Origin: Calonectria ilicicola
Lineage: Eukaryota; Ascomycota; Sordariomycetes; Hypocreales; Nectriaceae
Reading direction: 5' to 3'
DNA length: 64,000 bases
NCBI GenBank assembly: GCA_020809705.1
Contig: CP085826.1
Coordinates: 2,604,001-2,668,000 of the forward strand
Part shown: piece after piece, positions 48,327-58,253 of the stretch
How the letters are laid out: each line of letters opens with the position of its first letter
How positions within the stretch are numbered: position 1 is the first letter of the stretch
Notes under the pieces: generated by a model
Told to the model about the DNA's origin: nothing
Database searches by the model: none
Seen by the model: the letters and a program-made list of their open reading frames with translations, nothing else
Program-made: the position numbers and the translations under genes

Positions 48327-48677
48327 ATGGCTCGATATTCCGGTTTGCAAAAAGAGGTTTTGGCCCTCTACCGCCATTGCCTTCGTGAGAGTCGGAATAA
48401 ACCGCAGGTCAGTACTGACATGCCAGCGATTCTTCCTTCTCAAGCTCACCATGTATTCTCAGGAAACCAGATCGCACTTTGAGTCCTTTGCAAGGTAAGA
48501 GTTTTGCCCAAGGTTTTCATTATAGTATTTAAAACTGACTCGACCCCAAGGGCCGAGTTTGATCGCAACCTGAGCCTCGACAAACGTGACTTTGCAGCCA
48601 TTGAGTTCCTCTTGCGCAAGGGTCGCCGCCAACTCGATGTCTACTCATCGCCGGGCATCAAAGATATTAGACCCTAA
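48327..48677 (+). CDS. SDHAF1: Succinate dehydrogenase assembly factor 1 (LYR protein), three exons
   Basis: Exons 48327-48407, 48463-48494 and 48551-48677 (introns 55 and 56 bp) encode only 79 aa, so the gene is easy to miss. The N-terminus has the LYR motif at residues 14-16 within LQKEVLALYRHCLRESRNKP. This is followed by RSHFESFARAEFDRN and the C-terminal FAAIEFLLRKGRRQLDVYSS, as in SDHAF1 (yeast Sdh6). The protein acts in the mitochondrial matrix. It helps insert or protect the iron-sulfur clusters of the Sdh2 subunit of complex II, and its LYR motif contacts the iron-sulfur transfer machinery. There is no cleavable presequence, as is usual for this family. The middle exon is only 32 bp, but both its junctions keep the frame. 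Confidence 0.92.
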
Positions 48678-49005
48678 ATATTTTGAATTACCAATCACTC
48701 GGCATTTGCAATCGCAGGAGCTGTCTTCATTTCCTTCACTCTAATTTTTGGGGCCTGATGGCCTGCTCCTGGCTCCTTCCTCCGCCGAGCCTTGGGAAGG
48801 TCATACCTAGCACTCGCCACTCACCACTCACACTTCCCTTTTCTTTGGATTTAACACCATCACGCCTATTCTCATACCGATTCATGTTCGGAGCTCCAAA
48901 ATCTCTTGATGCTACTACCGCTACCACCGCTACCACAGCTACACACCTGTACTTTTTGAATAACGTCGCCCATCTATAAAAGTTTGCTTTGACGTCTGCT
49001 TCAGG
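48678..49005. promoter_or_regulatory. Intergenic region with a TATA-like word before the 760-aa gene
   Basis: This 328-bp stretch holds the SDHAF1 3' end and the promoter of the next gene. CTATAAAAG lies at 48973-48981, about 25 bp before the ATG at 49006; so close a position means either a very short leader or a chance match. A short CTACCACCG repeat (48912-48940) lies just upstream. Confidence 0.45.
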
Positions 49006-51288
49006 ATGACCTCGCCAACCCCGGCTTCTATCCTGCGAACTAGCTTAACCAGTTTTCATGATGCACCGCAAACTCAGGAAATACGCTCATTCGAAAGACT
49101 TCGCCCCAGGCCCCGTGTACTTACTCTGTCTCGACGTCCCAGGCGTGCGAAGTATCCCAGGCAAAAGACTCGAGGGCAACGCAAATCCCGGAAGCCTGAC
49201 GAAGTCGTATCGGAGCTAGATCTTTCTGATGGTGATGCTAAGCGCCGTATTGCCGTTAATAACGACGTTCCGGTTGATGGGATCACTTGTATAGCTGAAT
49301 CACTGGCAATATCTGGGTCGAAACGGCATCATGAAATGATGAATGGAGATGAAAATACGGGACGGGTCGAAACAACCTCTACTTCTAACACTCCTACTAC
49401 AAACAGATTCTCGAATTACACAAAATTTCGCCCTCGTGTTGGAATTACCAAGAGTAAACAATACTCATCTAATGCCTCTGACGAGTCAGCTTCCAACCTG
49501 GCACATGGTGCCTTAGACTCCTCTCGACGGCTTGAGGCTGACAATTCGCTTGTGGAAGCGATTGCACGAAGTCTTGCGCAACAAGTTTACTTGTCATCCA
49601 TCAAACATCACCGAATGTTTGACTATCGAAACCATCAGAACTTGGAGAAACAGTTCCTAGACCATTCTAGATGTCCATCTCAAGCCTCAAGCCAGAGACA
49701 ATCGTTGAATGATTTTGCACAGAAGATTGAGAAATGTGCGGGAAATATCAAAGCGAAAGAGAAGCCAGAAGCCCTTGCACCGACTCCAGCATGGTCTGAC
49801 GCGACGATTCGTACCATTTCTGCCCTGCTCCCTTTTCGTTCCGAGTTCGAAGCCGCTGGCTTGGCGGTCACTTCTAAGGACCAAGCAAGGGCTCATTCTC
49901 CTTGTGGTATATATAATGTGGTTGGACGGACTCAAACACTGGATTCCAGACATCCTATTAAACAAGCAAAATTTGGACAGTTGGATGGGCAAGGTGGCAA
50001 CCTAGATTCTGGCACAGAAGCTACTAGCATGCAGAATGCTATCAGCAGAAGGAAAGATATAACCATAAACGATACTACATTCCATCAGGAAAAACAGCCA
50101 CTGGAAAATAAATCAGGCCAAGACCAATGCCTCCCTTGCGTCTCGGACCAGATTCATCGATCTGATACTTGGGGATGTCTGCAGTTGATGCAAAAGTCTC
50201 AACCACGACTCTTAACCTCGAAGCCCACGACCAAAGGTCAGGATGTTAGTGCGGATATTGAATCGAAGATGAATAAGACTTATACCAAGTCTCCTGCACC
50301 TGACTGGGCGAATCTCACTCCTCCTCATATATTGTACCCAGACCATTATCAACAAACAGTCAATAACAAATACAAAGGAATTCTCGGCCAAGTTATGCAA
50401 GGGAAGTTGAATAAAGACGCTTCATTTCCTTCATTCTTCTCAGGACTGCCCCGAGCGGTGTCGTTATCAGATTTCCATCAACACCCTACAGTGTCAACCG
50501 GACAGGGTCAAAGGACAGGATCGCCTCAAAGTGAGCATTTTCTTGGAGAACACAGCCCTCTAAGACACCAAAACCGAGCAGTGAAGCTTGCTGGAGGGCC
50601 AAGTAAAAGTTTTCATCTGGCCCATTCATTCAAAGATTTGAGACAGCAGAGCTTGATGCATATTTCTCCCAAGCGCTATCAGAGCATGCCTACACACAAA
50701 TCATACGAAGATCTGCGGACCATAGCAGCGAAAACAAAATCCCTATCAGATCTACTCTCTACGCCAAAGAATACGACGGAGAATGAACACAATGAAGAAT
50801 GGACAATTGAGCTGGCGACTGGATCATTTTTGGAGGGCAAGGGTTCCAGAAACGTAACCAAATTGCCGGCGCGAAAGCATAGCCCTGATTTTCAGCAGCA
50901 TAAATTGTCCCAACAGGCCGGGCTTAGTCGCCAAGGCTCTTCAAGCAAGAATTTGGGTCGACCGAATATTCCTCAAAGAATATCATCCGCCAAAGCGAAC
51001 GTCTTATTTCTTAACCAGGGACCTGATGAGAGCGGCATTATGGACCGTGACGTGTTGAGAGGTCTTCGTATTGCCGTCGCTGCAGCATGCGATGAGAAAA
51101 TCGATGCCTTTATTAGCGCAAAAACGGGATTGCAGATTCGAAGATTTCTTGCAGACTTGGTGCTGTTTGAGCATTTGGGCCATGATACCGGTGAACAGCG
51201 AGCGAGGAGAAGGGCTGAAATTAAAAATGTCAAGCGACGGGTTCGGCGTGCTCGGCAGATGAAAGAAGTTGGCTTGGCGGTGTCGTAA
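49006..51288 (+). CDS. Large, mostly disordered protein of unknown function
   Basis: A single uninterrupted frame of 760 codons starting at the first ATG after a TATA-like word. Most of the protein is polar and low in hydrophobics, with many Ser, Gln, His and Lys, a basic cluster near residues 30-65 (RRPRRAKYPRQKTRGQRKSR) that could be a nuclear signal, and no recognisable domain. The last 85 residues look folded and helical: DRDVLRGLRIAVAAACDEKI, then TGLQIRRFLADLVLFEHLG and a basic RRRAEIKNVKRRVRRAR helix. Frame length and codon periodicity make it a real gene. I do not recognise the family and give no function. It lies in tandem with SDHAF1 and the PSI-domain gene. Confidence 0.85.
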   Translation: MTSPTPASILRTSLTSFHDAPQTQEIRSFERLRPRPRVLTLSRRPRRAKYPRQKTRGQRKSRKPDEVVSELDLSDGDAKRRIAVNNDVPVDGITCIAESLAISGSKRHHEMMNGDENTGRVETTSTSNTPTTNRFSNYTKFRPRVGITKSKQYSSNASDESASNLAHGALDSSRRLEADNSLVEAIARSLAQQVYLSSIKHHRMFDYRNHQNLEKQFLDHSRCPSQASSQRQSLNDFAQKIEKCAGNIKAKEKPEALAPTPAWSDATIRTISALLPFRSEFEAAGLAVTSKDQARAHSPCGIYNVVGRTQTLDSRHPIKQAKFGQLDGQGGNLDSGTEATSMQNAISRRKDITINDTTFHQEKQPLENKSGQDQCLPCVSDQIHRSDTWGCLQLMQKSQPRLLTSKPTTKGQDVSADIESKMNKTYTKSPAPDWANLTPPHILYPDHYQQTVNNKYKGILGQVMQGKLNKDASFPSFFSGLPRAVSLSDFHQHPTVSTGQGQRTGSPQSEHFLGEHSPLRHQNRAVKLAGGPSKSFHLAHSFKDLRQQSLMHISPKRYQSMPTHKSYEDLRTIAAKTKSLSDLLSTPKNTTENEHNEEWTIELATGSFLEGKGSRNVTKLPARKHSPDFQQHKLSQQAGLSRQGSSSKNLGRPNIPQRISSAKANVLFLNQGPDESGIMDRDVLRGLRIAVAAACDEKIDAFISAKTGLQIRRFLADLVLFEHLGHDTGEQRARRRAEIKNVKRRVRRARQMKEVGLAVS

Positions 51289-51721
51289 ATGTATATTATT
51301 GAGTTCGGCATGTACAATTTAGCTATGTGACTGGTATCATGACAGGTCTTACTACTTGTGTTTCTTGGTGGAACATGATGTAATTATTTATACAAGCTGC
51401 AGGACTCCAAACTGCAACGAATTGCATGAATATGGATGAGAACAAGAGTTAGAAGAGAAAACTGGAAAACAGTATTTGGCTTGCAGATGCTTTTAGATGC
51501 TGTTGAGGTGAGACTGGAACTTGGCTTAAAGCGTGCTGCGTCTACCTGGATGCGGGGGCAGTGCACGTATCAGTCATCACATGCCTGATCAATCCCTGGC
51601 CACTGTAAACGACTCCAACCTCCTTCACCATCACTTGTACTTGTATCAACAGCGCCATTGCCTCCAAAGTGATTTGTCGCGGGCCCGCCCTGATTGGCGA
51701 GAGAGCTTTCCACTGGCAGCT
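51289..51721. promoter_or_regulatory. Intergenic region between tandem genes
   Basis: A 433-bp stretch between the 760-aa gene and the PSI-domain gene. The first half is AT-richer and probably 3' UTR. The second half is CT-rich (CCTCCTTCACCATCACTTG) and probably holds the promoter and leader of the downstream gene. Nothing else was seen. Confidence 0.5.
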
Positions 51722-52313
51722 ATGAACGCCCTTGACCCCTCCCTCGCCGAGATCCAGGCCTCTCGGGTCAACTTTACTCGCGCTAACCTTGGCGAGCACT
51801 TCTGGCGATGCTGGTCACGCCAGTCTTGTGGTGGGTGCCTTGATGTTTCCCAGTGCAGTTGGTGTCCATTTGTACGTTGAATTTTCTCGTGCCCTCCCCC
51901 TGCCCGTGCGCTGTTTTCGTTTCCGTGCTCATCCATCATGTACGTGCACGCAGACGGCCAGCTGCGTCCCCAACGTGCACTCCATTCCAGCCCTTGGGCC
52001 GGCTTATGATGAACACATATGTCCCGACCGAAATGAGCGATGGGATATTCGCACACGGCCTTTTGGGTGCAACGCATCGACCATTACGACACTGGCTTCT
52101 ATCGTGTCAGTCCTGTCGACCCTTGCCATTGTTGCGCTGGTCATTGGCATCGTAGTCGGCATTCAACGTTTTCGTCGCTTCAACAAGCGACACCCAACAT
52201 GGTGGCCACGCTTCAGGCGACGCTGGCAGAGAAGGCTACTCTTCCAGGACCCCGAACGAGAGCCTCTTTTACCAGGAAGCTGGATAGACGAGCCTCATGA
52301 CAACCGGGCCTAG
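51722..52313 (+). CDS. Single-pass membrane protein with an N-terminal PSI-like domain
   Basis: Exons 51722-51871 and 51954-52313 (82-bp intron, GTACGT donor, GCACGCAG acceptor, phase 0) encode about 169 aa. Residues 30-60 carry a Cys-rich plexin-semaphorin-integrin pattern (CWSRQSCGGCLDVSQCSWCPF, then SCVPN) with further Cys at 73 and 89. A transmembrane helix spans about residues 97-121 (LASIVSVLSTLAIVALVIGI). A strongly basic, Trp/Arg-rich tail follows (RFRRFNKRHP, WWPRFRRRWQRR), so the tail is probably cytosolic and the Cys-rich part lumenal or outside. No cleavable signal peptide is visible. Similar small PSI membrane proteins occur across filamentous fungi without known function. It converges with the MoaD gene, 123 bp apart. 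Confidence 0.85.
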
Positions 52314-52436
52314 GCCAGGGCGGTTGTTCACGGCAAAGGAATTTGGTGCGACTACGATTACATAGATTTACGGCCAGTGTGAGATGGACGAGAAGGTATT
52401 GGCGGAATCATAAAATTTTGACATGCCAACAAAGCT

Positions 52437-52724
52437 TCAACCAGAGCTCACGGGCGGGATAATGGCTACCTCATCTGATTCCTGGAGAACAACATCACCG
52501 GCACCATCGTTAGTAGAAATATCTACATAGTCAAGGTTGACGGTAACGAGGCAGGAATCGAGAATCTTTGCTTGTATCCCAGGATACCTTGACTCCAGCT
52601 CGGCGAAAAGGTTACGCAGGGGCAGCGTTGCGGGAAAGGCTTCATAGTCTTTGCCAGTGAAGGAACTTGCCCCAGCAAAGTACAGAATATTAAAGTGTCC
52701 AGGAGGGGGCTTCGGTGCCGACAT
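52437..52724 (-). CDS. cnxG: Molybdopterin synthase small subunit (MoaD/MOCS2A)
   Basis: A single exon of 95 aa with the beta-grasp layout of MoaD: HFNILYFAGASSFTGKDYE, LRNLFAELESRYPG, VTVNLDYVD and the C-terminal DEVAIIPPVSSG. The protein is the sulfur carrier whose thiocarboxylated C-terminus converts precursor Z to molybdopterin together with the large subunit (MoaE/MOCS2B, not in this window). It is needed for nitrate reductase and other molybdenum enzymes. MoaD proteins usually end in GlyGly; here the last two residues are Ser-Gly. The terminal Gly, which carries the sulfur, is retained. The ATG at 52724 is the only Met before the conserved start of the domain. Confidence 0.92.
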   Translation of the reverse strand: MSAPKPPPGHFNILYFAGASSFTGKDYEAFPATLPLRNLFAELESRYPGIQAKILDSCLVTVNLDYVDISTNDGAGDVVLQESDEVAIIPPVSSG

Positions 52725-53446
52725 CACTGCTTGAGAAGCCTATTGGAGTTCTTTTTACGAGTTAGCTTCGTGTTCCATGTAAAGACTTGGTTTGAAGAAA
52801 GCAGGGTATTTGAGGTTTGGGTCAGAGATCTTGGTGATAAAAAGGTACATCAATGTGTATTTCAGGTAATACATGCTATTAAAACATCATACCAAACATG
52901 GGAGAACAAAAATAAATGAGATGACTTACTAAATGGGTGACTGAAAGCTTCACAAAAGCCTGCAAGTATTTGAGTGAATGAAAGAGTGAGTGAAAGAGAA
53001 AAAATTGCTGGTTATCGCCCCGCCCAATTTGAGGAAGTCTGTGTTCACGTGACTGGACATGGCAGCAGGGTTGGTGTACTTCGTCATGGGGTTGTTCACA
53101 ATGTCCTAGAGGACCAGAAAAACAAGGCTGGGGGAGAATAAAAAGGTAAGAACGTAGTGATATCGTGATCGTGAAACCTGCATCGATTGTGGTCGAAGAG
53201 CTGTATAATACTCGGGCGAGAAGACCTGAAGGTAAAAAAAAATTCACTTTTCGTGGTCGGATTCCATGCTGCAGAAGAACTGTTCTGGGATTCGCAATGC
53301 CAGATCCGTGACTCCTCTAACAAATGAAACTGAGGTGCGGATGACGCAGCCCCAGGCAATGTCCCAATACAAGGCGCGCCCGCCCTGTCATGCAAAGACC
53401 ATCCGTCGTCCACCGTCCAAGCCCCTTTACTCCTTGAACACAACGC
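52725..53446. promoter_or_regulatory. moaD promoter and eS28 3' flank, with a CACGTGAC box
   Basis: A 722-bp stretch between two minus-strand genes. It contains CACGTGAC at 53046-53053, about 320 bp upstream of the moaD ATG, within TCACGTGAC. The same core appears in front of DUS4. The segment next to moaD is AT-rich. No gene is supported. Confidence 0.5.
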
Positions 53447-53866
53447 TTATCGAAGTCGTCGGGCCTCACGCTCGGACTCGAGCAGGCAGAGAATGTCATC
53501 CTCACGAACTGTACAGAAAGAATTGAGAGTCAGCACCGCAATTATACCTCTTGGTTGTCTAGTGTATCGTCGAGGGGTTGGGGGAAGACGAAGGTGGGAA
53601 ATGTCGTTTGTGTGTGTCTGTGTATCGTACCTGGGCCCTTGACGTTTCGGATAATGGATCGGGTCTGGTCGTCCATGAACTCGACGCGCACCTGGGTGAC
53701 ACCACCACGAGAGCCTAGTCAATTGTTAGGTTCATGGTTCTCTTCTTCGTCGAAATCCTTTTTTTTTTATTGTTTTAGGACATCGAATTTATCGTGGGGA
53801 CGCACCGGTTCGGCCGAGCACTCGGGTAACCTTGACAAGCTTGACGGGGGTCTTGGAGGAATCCAT
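53447..53866 (-). CDS. RPS28: 40S ribosomal protein eS28, three exons
   Basis: Exons 53866-53806, 53714-53631 and 53508-53447 (introns 91 and 122 bp) give exactly the 68-aa eS28 protein: [59 protein letters not shown] and the ARRLR end. eS28 sits in the head of the 40S subunit at the mRNA exit channel. Introns are longer than elsewhere in the window, as is common in fungal ribosomal protein genes. A further 5' UTR intron is likely just upstream (53938-53876; GTACGT donor, ACCAG acceptor). The identity is practically certain from the sequence. Confidence 0.97.
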
Positions 53867-54343
53867 TTTTGCGACCTGGTGAGAGTGTGAGCTGCGAGGG
53901 ATGCGTGGGTGAAGAAGATATCGAGGGCGAAGACGTACTGTGAAAAGATGTGGACTGTCGGTGGTCGCGGACGTGAGCTGGAGAATGAGGCTTGATTGGG
54001 ACAACTTTTTTTGGTGAGATTGTCAGGGTTTTCGTGCGCCAAAGCCCTTACCCCACCACCGCAGCCGAAGCCAAGCTGGTTTGCTGGGGGATTATTATTC
54101 CGATACCGACGACCAGGCTCGGAGGATGCCTAATTCCAGCCACAGTGGCAGTGCGTGAGGCTGTCAGATTGTCGGTGGCGGCGTCAATGGTCTTCACCAG
54201 TTGCTTGTTTGTATTTGTAACCAATTACGGGAGGGAGCAGTCGCAATTCATCCAAATGAACATCTCGATCATCACAGATGGGAATTATGATTGTAGGCCA
54301 AATAGCTTTCAATAGGGTATCTGTGCATCTATGCAATTCATCG
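53867..54343. promoter_or_regulatory. eS28 promoter region with a probable 5' UTR intron
   Basis: A 477-bp region between the eS28 ATG and the dynamitin stop codon, both on the minus strand. On the minus strand GTACGT at 53938 and CTCACCAG ending at 53876 fit a 63-bp leader intron that leaves GTCGCAAAA before the ATG. The rest should contain the eS28 promoter and the dynamitin 3' UTR. No other gene is seen. Confidence 0.5.
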
Positions 54344-55725
54344 TCATGTCAATTTCATAACACGCTCTTCAAGATCCTTCACCCAGCCCTCCATGATTGT
54401 CTTGTTGCTCTCAATGGTAGCTGTGTTTTCCTTCATGGCTTCTTCGATAATTTCGAGACCCTCATTCCATTGCTTCAACTCGGCACTCATTTCTGCCTGC
54501 TCCTGCTCAATACGGTCCAGGGTCTCGCTGGCCGAAGCCGCATCTGCGTGCATGACTCTCAGTGATCGTAGTCGATCAAGCAGGGGAGGAAGAATAGGGG
54601 TCAGGTTTTCAATAGTGGGCAAGATGCCGTAGAGTGCATTGATCTTGGCTTCTTGTTCGGACTCTTCTGAGGGAGGAGATGGGGCATGTCGACCGAGCTC
54701 CTCTCGCAGAGCCTTCGCCTTTTCCCGAGAGTCGTTAAGCTTGTCCTGCTCAGAGGCAAGAGTTCGCACTCGGCGACTAATAGCATCAAGATTAGCCGTT
54801 GATGCCTGTGCCAGGGTCGATATTTGTTTATTCATAGCGTCAAGAGTCGGGAGAATTGCCCGAGGCAGCCCATTAGCATCTGCCTCTGGCATCAACGAGG
54901 AGCTAATTCCCAGTCCCCGTTCCAACATAACAAGCCGACGGTCAAAGTCGGCGGCCTTGGCAAGGGCGTGGCTTTGCTCATACGTAGGAGCATATGTAAC
55001 GGTATATGTAGCATTTTCGCCATCCGGAATTATAGAGGGCCCCTCCTTTCCAGTTGCTGCTCGCGAAGTCGGCAACTGGGCAGTGGGTCGTGAACCATTA
55101 GGCTTGGAGATTTCGTCAAGAACCTGACTCAAGGCGACCAGTCTCTCGTCGTTGGTGGCGGGATCATCCTCCTTCTCTTCTGAGGCTGCAGCTTTTCTCT
55201 TGGCATATTCGTCTTTGACCTCGGCCACCTCTCGTTGGAGGCGGGCAATTCGGCGCTCCAGACTCTCGTCGTCATCATCATCGGAGAGATCGCCAAGCTC
55301 CTGAGTCCCGTCCTGCAAGATGCGCTGTCGGCGACTTGACGCCTTGTACGACTTGCGCTTCCCATCAACTCGGTCCGAGAAGTCCACATCTTCGGCGTTA
55401 ACATTTGACGGCATGAAACGGGAGCGAGCTTCGTTTATCCTCAGGCGTGACCGCGAGATTGCAGCAGTGTCATCTTCAATATCATAGAACTCGTCATCGG
55501 ATTGGGTGCGCGCTGCGGTAGTCTGGAACCTCAGTGAGAAGATGTTTGAATGCGAATAGAATTGGTGGAAATACAGGAACCGTCGAGTTATCGTCTGTGA
55601 GATCGGGGGTTTCGTAGATATCTGGAGCGGAATCCTATATGGACGGTCAGGAGTAGCAAATAACTTGTCCTCTCGAGGAAGCTCACAAGATCCGGCAATG
55701 CCGCGTATTTCCGGTTGAGGGCCAT
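54344..55725 (-). CDS. DCTN2: Dynactin subunit 2 (dynamitin, p50), three exons
   Basis: Exons 55725-55687, 55634-55575 and 55522-54344 (two 52-bp introns, all phase 0) encode about 425 aa. The N-terminus matches dynamitin: MALNRKYAALPDL, DSAPDIYETPDLTDDNSTVP, ARTQSDDEFYDIEDD. The remainder is helical coiled coil with LSDDDDDESLERRIARLQRE, FDRRLVMLERGLG, LPTLDAMNKQISTL and a C-terminal helix ending WVKDLEERVMKLT. Dynamitin is part of the shoulder of dynactin, which activates dynein for nuclear migration and transport in hyphae. Missing the two tiny first exons would give a wrong start in the last exon. Divergent from the RTC4-like gene. Confidence 0.93.
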
Positions 55726-56337
55726 TCTCTATTGCTTGAGCGAGCCTGCGCGATGCTTTAAACCGTGAGAAGGGTCCTGGTCTCCCCAGGCGGTGGCAGA
55801 AATTGCAGACAAAGACAGGTGGAAAGCCAGATGGTCGTCGCAAACGAAGTCTGATGGCCCGATCGGCAGGGGGGGCTTTAGTGGTCTCCTGGCACTAGCT
55901 CAGGCATTCGGTGACCTGTTAATAGTGGTTATCCACCGTCCAGTGGTAGAGGCGGGGGAGCTCCACCGCCTCAGCCATATTGCCGAGCGCGTCCAGTCCA
56001 GCGACGCGTTTCGGCAAGCTACCGTTGCATCTGCCGCACATGCACCAACCAAAGCCGACAGCCGGAGCGCCATTCGATGACCTGGAGTTGCAGTGCAGGA
56101 TACATTGATTTGCACATTCCAGCCCGCTTCATTTATTTGATGGGCAGCCTTCTCTGATATCTGACAGAGGTTTCCTTGACAGGGGCAGCCTGGCTTCACT
56201 ACCCCGTCAATCGCATTTGTTCCTTGACCAGTGCCCCCATCCGGAAGCCTGCATATTGGGGAGGGTTGCACAGCATCTCGCTGTTTCGGTCGCATCTTTA
56301 ATATCTGCGCGGACGGCTACTCGCAGCCCAATCAGCT
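55726..56337. promoter_or_regulatory. Divergent promoter between dynamitin and the RTC4-like gene
   Basis: A 612-bp stretch separating two ATGs facing apart. It is of mixed composition with a short G run (55869-55875). The minus-strand 131-codon frame at 55900-56295 shows no conservation and is taken as chance. Both promoters should lie here. Confidence 0.5.
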
Positions 56338-58016
56338 ATGCCGATGAGAAGGGTGGGACTGACCTACTCCCAGCGACCAGAACCGCTTCTCAGTCGGGTG
56401 AATAACAAGGAGAGACTCAAGCTGGAGCAGAAGGTGGACGACGATGCCCAACCCATGTCCAGTGCCGATGAGGATGAGGGGACACCGGAAATCTCAAAAG
56501 TGACTCAGCCCCTTCATCATGACTCTCCTCCATCTCCCAATGGATCCTCTGATTCCGAGCCCGGCCAGGCCTCGCGGGGTGCAATCAAGCGAACGTCGTT
56601 TGGTACCTCGAGAAACCAATCGCGTGAGAGGGGTACTAGAAATGAGCGTTATTCTAATAGAAAGGCCCCTGTGGCTAACACCAGAGACGTAGCATCTCCT
56701 GGCCCCGGACGACGCAAGTTCGATAGTGGAGAGTCTACCCTGAAATCAAAACCATCCGCTTCATTTCCAAGTTCAGCTGAACATCTCACAAATGAACATG
56801 GATTCACAAAGAAACAGCCTGTAAAGACAAAGTATGGGCAAAAGTACGGCAGCTCTCAGGAGTCACAGACAAAGAAAGGTTTCTATCCAATATATTCAAA
56901 CCCGCCCTCACGACGCCTTTTGCTAATACCATCGCAGTTGTGACTGGCCACAAAGCCAAATTAAAAGCTCCAGACTCCTTGGATAGCCCAAAGAAGTCGG
57001 CCAAGTTCCGTGCCCCTTCGGACCCCATACTTGAGTCGCCATCAAAAGGTCCACCTCGGTTCATTAGACACTCACAAGACAAAGATGATGATTCAGAAGC
57101 CATTTCGGATCCCCCCCCAGTGCCCAACCGCGTCATACGCCAGACGGCACCACAAGGCTTGAAAAGAAAAAATAGGGGCAACATTTGGAAAAACAACAAG
57201 CCACCCCCAGAGAAGCGTGCTAAATTCCTGATACCTGCAGACCTTCCAGACTTCAGTCTCAGCCAGGACAGCCAAGGAACCGACGACCAATCGAAGAGTC
57301 CATCGAAAAGTCCCCTTCCTCTTCTATCAGATCTTTCTGACTTGTCTGACCTTTCCGACATTGACGAACCAAGTGGCTCTTCGTCAGTGGCAGAGGGCAT
57401 AAAAGCTGATATTAAAGATGATGAAAAGTCAAAAGCAGCTGCCACAACAGCTTGTCCTTGGTGTGGTGATATTGTATCAGAAACGCTCCTGAAAGAATTT
57501 TCCAAGGGTAGACGGATGGATGTAAGATTACAGAGCAGATTCTGTCGGAAACACAAGAAGCAGACGGCAATGGATACTTGGCGTGAAAAGAAATATCCAA
57601 CTCACATCCCATGGTCCGACCTTCAAACTCGATTTAGGGGGCACCATGAGTATCTCCTGCAAGTGGTCCGGGGCGAGCCGTCTCACTTCCGCTCCATCTT
57701 GTCTGACAAGATAGAGACGGGCAAAGCCCGCAATCTCAAAAAGGAGGATAACCTAAACCCCGGGTACTACGGGCCGCGTGGCTTCAACCTCATGTGTGAC
57801 TACCTTGTCGGCGAGTTTGGTGACCTGTTGAAAGAAAGGGCCGTGAACGACCGGGTGATTGCTGGGCGTGGGTCAGCTGCCTTTATCGAATCTGTTCTGG
57901 TGGCAGAATTGGCTGTACGACTGATACAAGAGGACATGGAAGTATCGATGGCAGAGGCACGGGCTATATTGGAGGAGAGCAAGGCAGTCGGTGAAATGAT
58001 ACACGAAGATGCATAA
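56338..58016 (+). CDS. RTC4-domain nuclear protein
   Basis: Exons 56338-56878 and 56938-58016 (59-bp intron, GTTTCT donor, TGCTAATACC branch, CGCAG acceptor) encode about 539 aa. Residues 1-350 are disordered, polar and rich in Ser, Lys and Pro, with acidic/Ser stretches such as SDLSDLSDLSDIDE. The C-terminal part is the RTC4 domain: CPWCGDIVSETLLKEF, RFCRKHKKQTAMDTW, YPTHIPWSDLQTRF, NPGYYGPRGFNLMCDYLVGEF and RGSAAFIESVLVAELAVRLI. The CPWC...C.KH pattern suggests a small zinc site. Yeast Rtc4 was named from a genetic screen for telomere-capping suppressors; its biochemical role is not known to me. It converges with the alpha-glucosidase gene, 237 bp apart. Confidence 0.88.
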
Positions 58017-58253
58017 CTATTGTACAGATGGGGGTACAAGACCACAACGAATAGCGCCTTGCCTTGATGCGTCAAGTGCGGCGATCTAGCGTATTTGGGG
58101 CAGCTATGCCAATGACTGATCGGAATCAGATAGAGAGCGATGCGTAGCGACATGTATATATTGTGCTGCTGCTTGTGACCATATTGCATTCATCATTTCA
58201 TTCATTCATCCGAGTCTATTCTATTGAGCTGATCATGTCCCGAGTCATCTAGC

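Noticed and set aside
54639..55127. A 162-codon plus-strand frame within dynamitin
   Set aside because: It is the antisense shadow of the coiled-coil coding exon.
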